Part shown: positions 24,458 through 33,323 of the stretch, piece after piece | How the letters are laid out: every line of letters begins with the position of its first letter | Position numbering within the stretch: the stretch's first letter is position 1 | DNA from: Bacteroidota bacterium | GTDB taxonomy: Bacteria; Bacteroidota; Bacteroidia; Chitinophagales; Chitinophagaceae | Reading direction: 5' to 3' | NCBI GenBank assembly: GCA_023411775.1 | Contig: JAEYOL010000111.1 | Location: forward strand, 1 to 42,950 | DNA length: 42,950 nt | Made by a program: the position numbers and the translations under genes | The notes under the pieces: generated by a model | Seen by the model: the letters and a program-made list of their open reading frames with translations, nothing else | Told to the model about the DNA's origin: nothing | The model's database searches: none

Positions 24458-25897
24458 ATGTTTAACAAGCGCATTAAAATAAAAGATTTGCTGGCCCAGG
24501 AACCCGCTGGCCAGGAAGTGGTGGTGATGGGATGGGTTCGCAGTTTTAGAAACAACCAGTTTATTGCCTTAAATGATGGTTCTACTAATAATAATATCCA
24601 GGTTGTGGCCGGGCTCGGCAAATTTGATGACAATCTATTGAGGAGGATAACCATTTCAGCAGCGCTGAAGGTTTCCGGAAAAGTGGTGCCTTCGCTGGGT
24701 AAAGGTCAGAAGATGGATCTGGAGGCTACCAGTATCGAAATTCTCGGCGACAGTGATGCGGAACAATATCCCCTGCAACCCAAAAAACACTCGCTGGAGT
24801 TCCTGCGTGAGATCGCTCACCTGCGGTTTCGTACCAATACTTTCGGTTCGGTATTTCGTGTGCGGCACGCCCTCGCATATGCAGTACATAAGTTTTTTAA
24901 TGATAAGGGCTTTCTCTATATGCATACCCCTATCATCACAGCAAGTGATGCGGAAGGAGCCGGTGAGATGTTTAGGGTAACAACCCTCCCACTCGATGCG
25001 ATCCCAAGGGATGAGAGTGGTGCTATTGATTTCAAAGAAGACTTTTTTGGACGCTCAACTAATCTCACCGTAAGTGGCCAGCTGGAAGGCGAACTGGCCG
25101 CTACTGCCTTCGGGGATATCTATACTTTCGGTCCCACCTTCCGTGCGGAGAATTCAAATACGGCACGTCATCTTGCAGAGTTTTGGATGATCGAACCTGA
25201 GATGGCATTCTATGATCTGGAAGACAACGCAAATCTCGCGGAAGAGTTTATCAAATACCTGATCGCATATGTGATGGAAAATAACCGCGATGACCTGGCT
25301 TTCCTCGCGCAACGACTAGCGGATGAAGAAAAGCAGCTGCCGGCAGATAAGCGTTCAGGCATGGGGCTGATCGAGAAGCTGGAGTTTGTGTTGAACAACG
25401 ATTTTGAAAGACTGACGTATACAGAAGCAATCGACATTTTGCGGGAAAGTAATCATAACAAGAAAAAGAAATTCCAGTTTCCCATCACGGGATGGGGCAT
25501 GGATCTTCAAAGCGAACATGAAAGGTATCTTGTAGAAAAGCATTTTCAAAAGCCGGTCATTCTAACCAATTATCCAGCGGCGATCAAATCTTTTTACATG
25601 CGGCAGAATGATGATGGTAAAACCGTAGCTGCTATGGATATTCTTGCGCCAGGCATTGGCGAGATCGTTGGTGGGTCGCAAAGAGAGGAAAGACTTGATA
25701 AATTGGAATCCCGCATGAAAGAACTAAACATTCCTGCTGATGAGCTTTGGTGGTATCTCGACACCAGGCGTTTTGGCACCGTGCCGCATGCCGGATTTGG
25801 CCTCGGCTTCGAACGGATGGTACAGTTTGTTACGGGAATGAGTAATATCCGCGATGTGATCCCGTTTCCGCGCACGCCTAAGAATGCGGAGTTTTAA
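24458..25897 (+). CDS. asnS: Asparagine-tRNA ligase
   Basis: Class IIb aminoacyl-tRNA synthetase of 479 residues that charges tRNA-Asn. The N-terminal OB-fold anticodon-binding domain (VVVMGWVRSFRNNQFIALND) is followed by the catalytic core with motif 2 TFRAENSNTARHLAEFWMIE and motif 3 GFGLGFERMVQF. The AsnRS-type FFGRSTNLTVSGQLEGELAA region is present, as is the insert that is usual for Bacteroidota. The gene stands alone with its own promoter and converges on the universal stress protein gene, with 41 bases between stops. Confidence 0.97.
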   Translation: MFNKRIKIKDLLAQEPAGQEVVVMGWVRSFRNNQFIALNDGSTNNNIQVVAGLGKFDDNLLRRITISAALKVSGKVVPSLGKGQKMDLEATSIEILGDSDAEQYPLQPKKHSLEFLREIAHLRFRTNTFGSVFRVRHALAYAVHKFFNDKGFLYMHTPIITASDAEGAGEMFRVTTLPLDAIPRDESGAIDFKEDFFGRSTNLTVSGQLEGELAATAFGDIYTFGPTFRAENSNTARHLAEFWMIEPEMAFYDLEDNANLAEEFIKYLIAYVMENNRDDLAFLAQRLADEEKQLPADKRSGMGLIEKLEFVLNNDFERLTYTEAIDILRESNHNKKKKFQFPITGWGMDLQSEHERYLVEKHFQKPVILTNYPAAIKSFYMRQNDDGKTVAAMDILAPGIGEIVGGSQREERLDKLESRMKELNIPADELWWYLDTRRFGTVPHAGFGLGFERMVQFVTGMSNIRDVIPFPRTPKNAEF

Positions 25898-25938
25898 ATG
25901 GAGTTGCAAAACATTTACCAGCGGGATAAAAATTTGCT

Positions 25939-26766
25939 TTATTCGTGAACACACATTACCGGGACGTGTGATTCAAATACCAGTTGCTTGGTAGAACTTT
26001 TTTTAAACAGCCCGCCTATCCGTTTGTGTTTCTTGGGTATGGTGATCACGATGTCCAGGTTATTAGTCTCCGCGAATTCATTAATACCATCTTCGATATC
26101 GCGGTTTTCGATGTAATGATACGTCGGCTTCATCGCTTCGAGTTCGCGGTGCAATAGTTCCGACTGCATAGGTGTCTCGGGTTTGAAATGACGGTTTTCA
26201 TAGTCTACGTTCAACACATGCAGTTCTGCGTTGAACGTTTTTACAAAATTCCTGATCTCCTGTACCGGGGTTGACTCCCTGATGGCTTCGAAATCGCAGG
26301 CGAGACCGACTTTCCTGATGCCGGGGGTGTATTCTTTACCGAGTGGCACTCCGATTACAGGCCAGGTAATATGTTTGATCACAGATAAAGTATTGCTGCC
26401 AAACAAAGCTCTTTCCATGGCGGAGTGCCCTTTGGTTCCCATCACCACCACGAAAACATCCTGCTTGCTGCATAGATCTTCCAGCTCATCCGACAAGTTG
26501 CCCATTCGGGCTTCTGTAAGGATCTCCACTTTGCCTGAAGTAATATGCTCGATATCATTTTTCAACTGCTTCAGTTTGGTCTCAGCAGATTCCTTCAATT
26601 CTTCAACCGATAACAAAACGATAGGCGTGTCCGATACACTCAAAGGAAGCTGGTAAACATGAAAGAGAAAAAGCCTGGCATTAATGGCCAGGGCCATGTC
26701 GGCGGCATAGTTAATGGCATTTAGCGCTGCCGGTGAAAAATCTGTGGCTACAACAATCGTCTTCAT
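25939..26766 (-). CDS. Tandem universal stress protein
   Basis: A 275-residue cytoplasmic protein with two UspA-like domains. The first domain starts MKTIVVATDFSPAALNAINY and has an ATP-loop-like MGTKGHSAMERALFGSNT (GxxGx9GS pattern), so it may bind ATP. The second half (residues 150-275) starts KVGLACDF and lacks a clear nucleotide loop (IPKKHKRIGGLFKKSST). The ATG at 26766 is chosen because the nine upstream codons are not part of the fold. Such proteins are usually induced by stress or growth arrest; nothing nearby indicates the signal. Confidence 0.9.
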   Translation of the reverse strand: MKTIVVATDFSPAALNAINYAADMALAINARLFLFHVYQLPLSVSDTPIVLLSVEELKESAETKLKQLKNDIEHITSGKVEILTEARMGNLSDELEDLCSKQDVFVVVMGTKGHSAMERALFGSNTLSVIKHITWPVIGVPLGKEYTPGIRKVGLACDFEAIRESTPVQEIRNFVKTFNAELHVLNVDYENRHFKPETPMQSELLHRELEAMKPTYHYIENRDIEDGINEFAETNNLDIVITIPKKHKRIGGLFKKSSTKQLVFESHVPVMCVHE

Positions 26767-27130
26767 CGTTTCATATTTGAAGGTGAACAATCAGTTCTGC
26801 TAAAGTTAGCAATGCACTGTCTCTTACCATGACTCCCCCACGGTCTTTTCATGAAATTATGTTGAATTTTTAATAATGCCGGGATTTGCCACCAGCCGAA
26901 CATTCAACTTCTCGATACTTTGGCTATCATTCATTATGTGCGCCTGAATTATCGAAAATCTGCCTTCTAGCCGCTCAAAGCCCTCAAAAAAACGGGTATC
27001 CATCCTACCATTTTACCGCTGGTCAAAACTTTTTTAGCCGGGGCAGAAATTTTTTTCAAAAGATATCGCCTTGAAAATTAATGAAATACCTCGTACATTA
27101 TATCCTGTTTAATGTCCATTACTTGAATTT

Positions 27131-27161
27131 ATTTGGTACTTTGTGTTGCATAGTACCAAAT
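27131..27161. promoter_or_regulatory. Perfect inverted repeat, candidate PadR operator
   Basis: Arms ATTTGGTACT (27131-27140) and AGTACCAAAT (27152-27161) are exact reverse complements with an 11-base spacer. The element includes TACTTTG, a -7-like promoter sequence, and lies 32-62 bases before the first gene of an operon that encodes a PadR repressor. PadR dimers bind such dyads, so autoregulation is a reasonable inference. Confidence 0.65.
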
Positions 27162-27168
27162 ATCACCT

Positions 27169-27176
27169 TATCTTTG
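27169..27176 (+). promoter_or_regulatory. -7 promoter box before the NTF2-like gene
   Basis: TATCTTTG, a full match to TAnnTTTG, 16 bases before the ATG at 27193 and directly downstream of the inverted repeat. Either this or the TACTTTG inside the repeat could be the true -7 element. Confidence 0.5.
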
Positions 27177-27192
27177 ATTTGTAATTGAGATC

Positions 27193-27654
27193 ATGTATAG
27201 AAAAACACTCATAGCAGCAACAATTAGTTTTTTTTCCGGGATCGCTTTTGCGCAAACCGAGGAAGACGCAAAATCGACCTTGCAACAGGAAATCGCCAGG
27301 TTAGATAGTGTGGTTTTTGATGCGTTCAATAAAAGAGAGGTTGATGAATTTGCAAAATATTTCAGCAGGGATCTCGAGTTCTTTCATGACAAGGGTGGGC
27401 TGACGGGTTATGGTCATACGGTAAAATTCACTCAATCACTTAAGGATGATGGCAATGATCTGCGGAGAGAATTAATAAAGGAAAGCCTGGAAGTATTTCC
27501 GATACCCGGATATGGGGCGATGCAAATCGGTTCACACCGTTTTTACCAGGCAGAGAACAATAAATCGAATGGTGCCGTCTTCAAGTTTGTTCACATATGG
27601 CAGAAGAAGGATGACCAATGGAAAATTACCAGGATAATCAGTTATGACCATTAA
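27193..27654 (+). CDS. Secreted NTF2-like (SnoaL/DUF4440-type) protein
   Basis: A 153-residue protein with a signal peptide (about residues 1-20, ending AFAQ) and a cone-shaped NTF2-like domain. Typical are an N-terminal helix with LDSVVFDAFNKREVDEFAKY, FSRDLEFFHDKGGLTGY, and the closing strands FVHIWQKKDDQWKITRIISY. Proteins of this kind may be enzymes or small ligand binders; no catalytic set is clear. It lies 49 bases before the PadR gene and probably shares its promoter. Confidence 0.8.
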   Translation: MYRKTLIAATISFFSGIAFAQTEEDAKSTLQQEIARLDSVVFDAFNKREVDEFAKYFSRDLEFFHDKGGLTGYGHTVKFTQSLKDDGNDLRRELIKESLEVFPIPGYGAMQIGSHRFYQAENNKSNGAVFKFVHIWQKKDDQWKITRIISYDH

Positions 27655-27703
27655 AATAAAGGATAACAGCGGGCTTGTATGCCAAGCTCTAAAATAAAGT
27701 AAT

Positions 27704-28030
27704 ATGAATATCGAGAATACACAGAGCCAGATGCGGAAAGGAATTTTGGAATTTTGCATTCTTTCGGTGATTCGCAGGGGAGAAGCCTACCCCAGTGATA
27801 TTGTGGAGGAAATGAAAGCCGCCAACATGCAGATCCTGGAAGGTACCCTATATCCACTTCTTACCAGGTTAAAAAATGCGGAGATGCTTACCTACCGCTG
27901 GGTAGAAAGTAATTCCGGTCCTCCCCGAAAATATTTTTCCCTGACGGAGAAAGGCGAATCTTTTTATAAGGAACTGGAGCAAACCTGGATAGAACTTTCG
28001 AATGGTGTAAATGCGCTTGCAAAAAAATAA
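27704..28030 (+). CDS. PadR-family transcriptional regulator
   Basis: A 108-residue winged-helix repressor. Family features are QMRKGILEFCILSVIRRGEA at the start, YPSDIVEEMKAANMQILEGT, TLYPLLTRLKNAEMLTYRW (recognition helix and wing), and GPPRKYFSLTEKGESFYKEL. It lacks the long C-terminal extension, so it belongs to the short PadR type common with PspC genes in Bacteroidota. It precedes the PspC-domain gene by 42 bases. It probably represses its own operon through the dyad at 27131-27161 (inference). Confidence 0.92.
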   Translation: MNIENTQSQMRKGILEFCILSVIRRGEAYPSDIVEEMKAANMQILEGTLYPLLTRLKNAEMLTYRWVESNSGPPRKYFSLTEKGESFYKELEQTWIELSNGVNALAKK

Positions 28031-28072
28031 TTCACAGAGAAATCAGATCAACTCAACCATAAATTTTACAAA

Positions 28073-30277
28073 ATGAAAAAGATTATCAACATAAACCTGA
28101 GTGGCCGCGTGATTCCGATAGAGGACTCGGCTTACGAAAAGTTGCAGGCTTACATTGAAAGTCTTCGCCGTTATTTCTCCCATGAAGAAGGTCGCGATGA
28201 GATCATCAACGACATTGAAAGTCGTATTGCCGAACTCATGAATGAGAAAGTACGTAAAGGCGCTGCCTGTGTTACCGATGCCGATATCGACGAGATCATT
28301 GCATCGATGGGAAGACCCGAGGATTTTGATGCCGAGGCAGCAGAAACTACCGACACTGCCCATGCAGGTGCACAGCAGGATTACAGCAGGCAGGAAAAAA
28401 GGGCCCGGAAAAGGCTTTACCGCGACAGCAATGATAAATTCATCGGTGGTGTATGTAGTGGTATTGCCGCTTACCTCAATGTGGATCCCGCCATCGTAAG
28501 GATACTGTTTGCCATCATCACTTTTGGTGGTTTTGGCCTGGGTTTCCTGATCTATATTTTAATGTGGATCATCCTTCCCGAACAGGATGTGGATGGTTTC
28601 AGGGGAAAAAGGCTCTATCGTAATCCGGATGATAAGATCATCGCAGGTGTTGCCGGCGGCCTGGCAGCTTACTTCAATACAAAGAGCACCAATATCAGGC
28701 TGATCTTCCTGGCTCCCTTGCTCCTGAGCATCCTGATCGGAATACTCGACGGACTTACCTGGTGGGATGGTTTTCAATTCTTCCCCAATATCTTTTTCGG
28801 CTCACTCAGCAGTACATTCTTTATCGCTTATGTGATCCTCTGGATGGTTTTGCCTGAAGCTTCCGGTCCATATGAAAAAATGGAGATGCGTGGTGAAAAA
28901 GTGGATGTTAATACTATTCGCCAGAATGTGAAAGAAGGTATGGATACCATGAAAGACAAAGTAAAAACCTGGAGTGAGGATGTGAAAACATCTGCCCAGA
29001 ATTTTGGTAGCAAGGCTTCCGAATTCGCGAGCACCAGGGGTCGTGCATTTGCTTCAGAATTCAGTGACACAGCCCGTAGGGGTGGTCGCGGACTGGGGCA
29101 TGCTATCGGCGTGATCGTGAAAGCATTCTTTTTCTTCATCGCCGGTAGTATCGCATTTGCCCTGTTTGTTGCGCTTATGGCGCTGGTATTTGGAGGTATT
29201 GCCTGGTGGCCGATCAATAATTTTTTATGGACCAGCAATTCTCAGCAGTTATACGCCTGGGGTACCCTGATCTTTTTCCTTGGCGTACCATTGATCGGGT
29301 TTATCACCTGGGTTATCCGCAGGATATTAAGAGTTCGTTCGCGTAATAGTTATCTGGGATGGGTGTTCGGTGGTCTGTGGACCCTGGGATGGATCTCGGT
29401 AATGTTGCTGGCATCAAGCCTCACCCGCGATGTACGTGAGTTTGAACATGTAGATTCAGCTTTGGATATTATGCAGCCCGCAAGCGGTAGAATGCTGGTC
29501 ACCGTTTCAAAACCCGAACTTGAGTACACCGGAAGTTTTGGGTGGATCAACGATGAGGGTGAGGGATGGGACCTATCGGCCGATACACTGAAGCTTTCAT
29601 TTGTAAGATTCGATATCAATAAAAGTCCCGACTCATTATATTATGTAATAGTAAAAAGGTATAGCTCTGGTAGAACGGAATCCGAAGCCAGGTCCAGGGC
29701 CAGCAAGATCCAATATGAAGTAGTATACCGCGACAGTGTGCTTGACCTCGACAATGGTTTTGCTATCGATAAGGCAAGCAAATACCGTGGGCAGCATATT
29801 GAGATCGAGATCGGTGTGCCCGTGGGCAAACAGATCCTCTTCAATGAATCGATCGAAGCTAAGCTCAACGATGTCACCTTCAAACGTCGTAAAGGCCGCT
29901 GGCCGAGAAACGCCTGGGATTTCGATTACGACGACCGCAGGCAATGGCGCACGGGTGTGGTTTATACGATGGCAAGCAATGGCCTGCTTACCAGTAGCGG
30001 CAACCCATCAGTACCATCCACCCCTTCAAACGGCGACTACCGATACCAGCCTGATGACAGACCGGCAGGTCAATCCCCGAGTGATATTGAAAGGCAGATC
30101 GAGGAAGAAAAGGAACGTCGTCGTGAATCAGAAAGAAGGATCAAAGAACTTGAACGCCGGAAAAGGGAAGCACGACGATCTGCCGCCGTGCAACCCGAAA
30201 GCATGGATGATAAAGATGGCTACTCTGCAATTTCATCACCCTCGCCTGTTTTTTCTCTGATAAAGAGCTTTATTTAA
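28073..30277 (+). CDS. Membrane protein with two tandem PspC domains
   Basis: A 734-residue protein. The N-terminal 90 residues form a cytoplasmic helical region (MKKIININLSGRVIPIEDSA onward). Two PspC domains follow: about residues 118-175 (KRLYRDSNDKFIGGVCSGIA) and 180-264 (KRLYRNPDDKIIAGVAGGLA), each with a membrane segment. Three more hydrophobic segments lie at roughly 345-460. The C-terminal third is soluble and ends in a highly charged coiled coil (EEEKERRRESERRIKELERR). PspC proteins sense or respond to envelope stress. The upstream PadR gene is its probable regulator, a common pairing. Confidence 0.9.
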   Translation: MKKIININLSGRVIPIEDSAYEKLQAYIESLRRYFSHEEGRDEIINDIESRIAELMNEKVRKGAACVTDADIDEIIASMGRPEDFDAEAAETTDTAHAGAQQDYSRQEKRARKRLYRDSNDKFIGGVCSGIAAYLNVDPAIVRILFAIITFGGFGLGFLIYILMWIILPEQDVDGFRGKRLYRNPDDKIIAGVAGGLAAYFNTKSTNIRLIFLAPLLLSILIGILDGLTWWDGFQFFPNIFFGSLSSTFFIAYVILWMVLPEASGPYEKMEMRGEKVDVNTIRQNVKEGMDTMKDKVKTWSEDVKTSAQNFGSKASEFASTRGRAFASEFSDTARRGGRGLGHAIGVIVKAFFFFIAGSIAFALFVALMALVFGGIAWWPINNFLWTSNSQQLYAWGTLIFFLGVPLIGFITWVIRRILRVRSRNSYLGWVFGGLWTLGWISVMLLASSLTRDVREFEHVDSALDIMQPASGRMLVTVSKPELEYTGSFGWINDEGEGWDLSADTLKLSFVRFDINKSPDSLYYVIVKRYSSGRTESEARSRASKIQYEVVYRDSVLDLDNGFAIDKASKYRGQHIEIEIGVPVGKQILFNESIEAKLNDVTFKRRKGRWPRNAWDFDYDDRRQWRTGVVYTMASNGLLTSSGNPSVPSTPSNGDYRYQPDDRPAGQSPSDIERQIEEEKERRRESERRIKELERRKREARRSAAVQPESMDDKDGYSAISSPSPVFSLIKSFI

Positions 30278-30293
30278 ACTTGGTTGATGTTGA

Positions 30294-30313
30294 ACGTCCG
30301 ACACAGGTCGGAC
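30294..30313. terminator. Short perfect hairpin after the PspC gene
   Basis: CGTCCGAC and GTCGGACG pair around a four-base loop, 16 bases after the PspC gene stop. It has no T run of its own, but lies just before the stem at 30318-30344. Confidence 0.4.
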
Positions 30314-30317
30314 GAAG

Positions 30318-30344
30318 CAAAAGGTACCGGTAACGGGCCTTTTG
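30318..30344 (+). terminator. Rho-independent terminator of the PspC operon
   Basis: CAAAAGG (30318-30324) pairs with CCTTTTG (30338-30344), with an inner CCG/CGG pairing, followed by a T-rich tract (TTTTTATTTT). It lies between converging genes and may work for both. Confidence 0.6.
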
Positions 30345-30347
30345 TTT

Positions 30348-31436
30348 TTATTTTATATCCTGCGTGATTACTTCGGAATCTTCTTTATCCGCCCTTTCCA
30401 CAAAAAGTGTTTGCGTGGGGTAGGCAAACTCTACTTTCTCTTTCTCAAGTTTCTCCAGGATACGCAGGCATATCTCGTGGTGCGTATCCATATAAACCAG
30501 GAAATCGGCAGACTCCATGAAGTAAACGATCTCATAGTTGAGACTGGAGTCACCAAAGGACTTGAAATGAGCGCGGTCGAATTTGGTTAGCTTTTGACTC
30601 GAAATGATCTCCTTCATCCATTCGGGAATACTCCTTAATTTTTCCGCCGGTGTACCATAAATGACTCCAATATTGAATACCACTCTTCTTCGTTCAAGTC
30701 GCTTAAAGTTTTGAATGACCGATTTCACCATCTCTGCGTTTGGCATCACCAGTTGCTGCCCGTCGGGACTTCTTACGTGCGATGTTTTTATGCCGATCTT
30801 TTCAACTGTTCCACTATTGCCATTGGTGGTGATAAAATCACCCACTTCAAAAGGTTTATCGAAAAAGATTACAAGGTAACTGAACAGGTCACTGAGGATA
30901 TTCTGTGCAGCCAGGGCTATCGCGATACCACCCACACCGAGACCAGCGATGATCGTCGTCACATTATATCCCAGGTTGTCAATCAGCAAAACGATACCAA
31001 AAATCCAAACCAGGGCTTTCACCACCATTAAGATCCCGTTAAGTTGTTTTGCCCGCTCGGGTGGTTCATTACGGCGGACCATATAGGATCTTACGGCATG
31101 CTGTATGAGAAAGTTGATCAGCCTGATGCCAAACCATGTTGATATGAACAACATGGCTACGTCGAGAATCCGGCCTACCCTCGGTGACAACACCAACTGG
31201 TGAATAATACCATAATTAATAGAAAGGTAGATATAGGGTATAAGGAATTTCTCCGTAACAGTGACCAGTACGTCATCCAGGTTGGATGTGGTACGGACGG
31301 TAAGGTTTTTAAGAAGAATGATCAGCTGGTTTTTTACCAGCCTCAATATAATCCAGGCCAACAGGATGCCGCCCGCAGCCAGCAGGTATGATAACACAGT
31401 ATTTCCCCAGTACACTTGCTCAAGAAATTGATCCAT
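30348..31436 (-). CDS. MscS-family mechanosensitive ion channel
   Basis: A 362-residue inner-membrane channel that would open on membrane tension under osmotic downshift. Four hydrophobic segments are seen: around residues 12-33, 70-88, 92-112 and 130-165. The pore helix and start of the beta domain carry the MscS signature: IIAGLGVGGIAIALAAQNIL followed by FFDKPFEVGDFI and GTVEKIGIKTSHVRSPDGQQ. The C-terminal alpha/beta domain ends with YPTQTLFVE. It is divergent from gcvT and has its own -7 box at 31474-31481. Confidence 0.93.
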   Translation of the reverse strand: MDQFLEQVYWGNTVLSYLLAAGGILLAWIILRLVKNQLIILLKNLTVRTTSNLDDVLVTVTEKFLIPYIYLSINYGIIHQLVLSPRVGRILDVAMLFISTWFGIRLINFLIQHAVRSYMVRRNEPPERAKQLNGILMVVKALVWIFGIVLLIDNLGYNVTTIIAGLGVGGIAIALAAQNILSDLFSYLVIFFDKPFEVGDFITTNGNSGTVEKIGIKTSHVRSPDGQQLVMPNAEMVKSVIQNFKRLERRRVVFNIGVIYGTPAEKLRSIPEWMKEIISSQKLTKFDRAHFKSFGDSSLNYEIVYFMESADFLVYMDTHHEICLRILEKLEKEKVEFAYPTQTLFVERADKEDSEVITQDIK

Positions 31437-31473
31437 CTTTTAGGTTTTTTACGGATGATTATAAAAAAGAGAG

Positions 31474-31481
31474 CAAAGTTA
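31474..31481 (-). promoter_or_regulatory. -7 promoter box of the MscS-like gene
   Basis: The minus strand reads TAACTTTG, a full match to TAnnTTTG, with a TTG 16 bases further upstream. It lies 37 bases before the ATG at 31436. Confidence 0.6.
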
Positions 31482-31510
31482 CCCAATGAAAAATAATCAA
31501 CTGCTTCGCT

Positions 31511-31518
31511 TACATTTG
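31511..31518 (+). promoter_or_regulatory. -7 promoter box of gcvT
   Basis: TACATTTG, a full match to TAnnTTTG, 18 bases before the ATG at 31537. It lies downstream of the alternative upstream start at 31486, which is therefore rejected. Confidence 0.6.
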
Positions 31519-31536
31519 CGGCCTAACAACAAGCAT

Positions 31537-32622
31537 ATGAAGAACACTCCATTTACTGAGAAGCATATCGCGATGGGCGCCAGAATGGCGGAGTTTGCCG
31601 GTTACAATATGCCGATCAGCTATACCGGTATAAATGATGAACACGCCGCGGTACGTAATAATGCCGGGGTATTTGATGTGAGTCATATGGGCGAATTTAT
31701 TCTGAAAGGAGAAAACGCCCTCGACCTGATACAACGCGTGACCACCAACGACGCTTCAAAATTAAAAAATGGCCAGGCACAATACAGTTGCCTTCCTAAC
31801 ACAACCGGTGGCATAGTAGACGATCTTCTTGTGTATTGTATTGAGGAAAACAATGTGTACATGCTGGTAGTGAATGCCTCCAATATTGAAAAAGACTGGA
31901 ATTGGATCAGCCAGCACAATACCAAAAATGTGGAAATGCATAATATTTCCGATAAAACCTGTTTGCTGGCTATCCAGGGACCCAATGCGACCAGGATACT
32001 CCAGCCACTGACAGACATGGATATTCTCAATCTAAAGTATTACACATTTGTAAAAGGTGAGTTTGCGGGAGTAAAGAATGTGCTCGTAAGCGCAACGGGT
32101 TATACAGGGGCAGGCGGTGTTGAAGTCTATTTCGAGAATAAAGGCGATGATGCTAACCGCATCTGGGATGCGATCTTTGAAGCGGGAGCAGCGGCGGGTA
32201 TCAAGCCCATTGGACTGGGCGCCCGCGACACGCTGAGACTAGAGATGGGATTCTGCCTTTATGGAAACGATATTGATGACCAGACCTCGCCCCTTGAAGC
32301 AGGACTGGGCTGGATCACAAAATTCAACAAGGAGTTTACCAGCAGGGCATTATTTGAAAATCAAAAAGCCGAAGGTGTAAAAAGAAAACTCGTCGGTTTT
32401 GAGATGGTCGATAAAGGCATTCCACGACATGGTTACGAAATCCAGGATCATACGGGTGCACCGATCGGTGTTGTCACTTCCGGAACACAATCACCCAGCC
32501 TCGCAAAAGCTATCGGTATGGGATATGTGAGTGCCGGCTACTGGGCCATCGATTCGGAAATATACATACGCGTACGAGATAAATTACTAAAAGCGAAAGT
32601 GGTAAAAATGCCATTTTCCTGA
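31537..32622 (+). CDS. gcvT: Aminomethyltransferase (glycine cleavage T protein)
   Basis: Folate-dependent T protein of the glycine cleavage system; it moves the methylene group from the H-protein-bound intermediate to tetrahydrofolate and releases ammonia. The start at 31537 gives 361 residues, normal for GcvT. Motifs include MPISYTGINDEHAAVRNNAG, VFDVSHMGEF, NASNIEKDWNWI, the folate-site LRLEMGFCLYGND and the C-terminal barrel GVVTSGTQSPSL. Genes for the H and P proteins are not in the window. An upstream in-frame ATG (31486) precedes the promoter box and is not used. Confidence 0.96.
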   Translation: MKNTPFTEKHIAMGARMAEFAGYNMPISYTGINDEHAAVRNNAGVFDVSHMGEFILKGENALDLIQRVTTNDASKLKNGQAQYSCLPNTTGGIVDDLLVYCIEENNVYMLVVNASNIEKDWNWISQHNTKNVEMHNISDKTCLLAIQGPNATRILQPLTDMDILNLKYYTFVKGEFAGVKNVLVSATGYTGAGGVEVYFENKGDDANRIWDAIFEAGAAAGIKPIGLGARDTLRLEMGFCLYGNDIDDQTSPLEAGLGWITKFNKEFTSRALFENQKAEGVKRKLVGFEMVDKGIPRHGYEIQDHTGAPIGVVTSGTQSPSLAKAIGMGYVSAGYWAIDSEIYIRVRDKLLKAKVVKMPFS

Positions 32623-32751
32623 TCCCTGGTAGCTGGCATACTTTTAACCGTGGGTTCTGCGTTGATGGTTAAAATGCTATTTGATTATTAAGGAAAGGCT
32701 TGATTTTTGTGCGTTGTGGCCGTTCCGAAAATAAAAATTTTCACGTTGCTT

Positions 32752-33228
32752 ATGCCCACCATTCATCTGACTACTTTTATCGCAGCTCCAGTCGAGCGGG
32801 TCTTCGATCTTGCCCGCAGCGTAGAAATGCATAAACACACGATGACCAAACATAAGGAAGAAGCGGTGGCGGGAACAAGGTTTGGGCTGATGGAGAAAAA
32901 CGATACCGTGACCTGGAAAGCCAGGCATTTATTCAAGACCAGGTTTCTTCGTTCCGAGATTACAGATATGAAAAAGCCGGCCATGTTTGTCGACGAGCAA
33001 TTGAAAGGCGATTTCAAAAAAATGCGTCACGAACACCATTTTAAACCCTGTGATAATGGTACGATCATGATCGACCTGCTGGAGTTCGAACCGCCCTATG
33101 GTTCTTTTGGAAAATTTGTTTCGAAAGTTTACCTGAACCGCTATATGAAAAACCTGATCGAGCAGAGAAATAAAATAATCAAAGAGTTTGCGGAGGGGGA
33201 AAAATGGCGCAAATTTCTAAACAGGTGA
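32752..33228 (+). CDS. SRPBCC-family protein (START/Bet v1-like ligand-binding fold)
   Basis: A 158-residue cytoplasmic protein of the polyketide cyclase/dehydrase-like SRPBCC group. It begins with the family beta strand MPTIHLTTFIAAPVERVFDL, has LMEKNDTVTWKARHLF and FVDEQLKGDFKKMRHEHHF in the middle, and a long C-terminal helix with YLNRYMKNLIEQRNKIIKEF. The ligand is unknown. The ATG at 32752 is chosen; a TTG at 32707 would add 15 residues that do not fit the fold. Confidence 0.85.
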   Translation: MPTIHLTTFIAAPVERVFDLARSVEMHKHTMTKHKEEAVAGTRFGLMEKNDTVTWKARHLFKTRFLRSEITDMKKPAMFVDEQLKGDFKKMRHEHHFKPCDNGTIMIDLLEFEPPYGSFGKFVSKVYLNRYMKNLIEQRNKIIKEFAEGEKWRKFLNR

Positions 33229-33308
33229 ATCGCTGGCAAGCCTGTTTTTACAGCCGGTCTCTCCCGGCACAACTAAAATGAAGCATATCCTTTTAATATT
33301 CCTTCCCG

Positions 33309-33316
33309 TATTTTTG
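33309..33316 (+). promoter_or_regulatory. -7 promoter box of comB-like gene
   Basis: TATTTTTG, a full match to TAnnTTTG, only seven bases before the ATG at 33324. Transcription would start at or next to the start codon, giving a leaderless message. Confidence 0.55.
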
Positions 33317-33323
33317 CCCCTGC

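Larger units (their letters stand above)
26767..27192. other. Intergenic region upstream of the PadR/PspC operon
   Basis: A 426-base divergent spacer. The right end carries a perfect inverted repeat (27131-27161) and two -7-like boxes that should control the operon starting at 27193. The left part upstream of the stress protein has a near match TAACTTTA on the minus strand around 26800. No gene is supported; a 62-codon frame at 26886-27074 lacks any recognisable feature. Confidence 0.5.

Noticed and set aside
26886..27074. 62-codon frame in the region upstream of the PadR operon
   Set aside because: No promoter, family resemblance or coding-like composition; the region is better read as regulatory.
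31486..31536. Upstream start of gcvT
   Set aside because: The promoter box at 31511 lies downstream of it, and family members begin at the later ATG.
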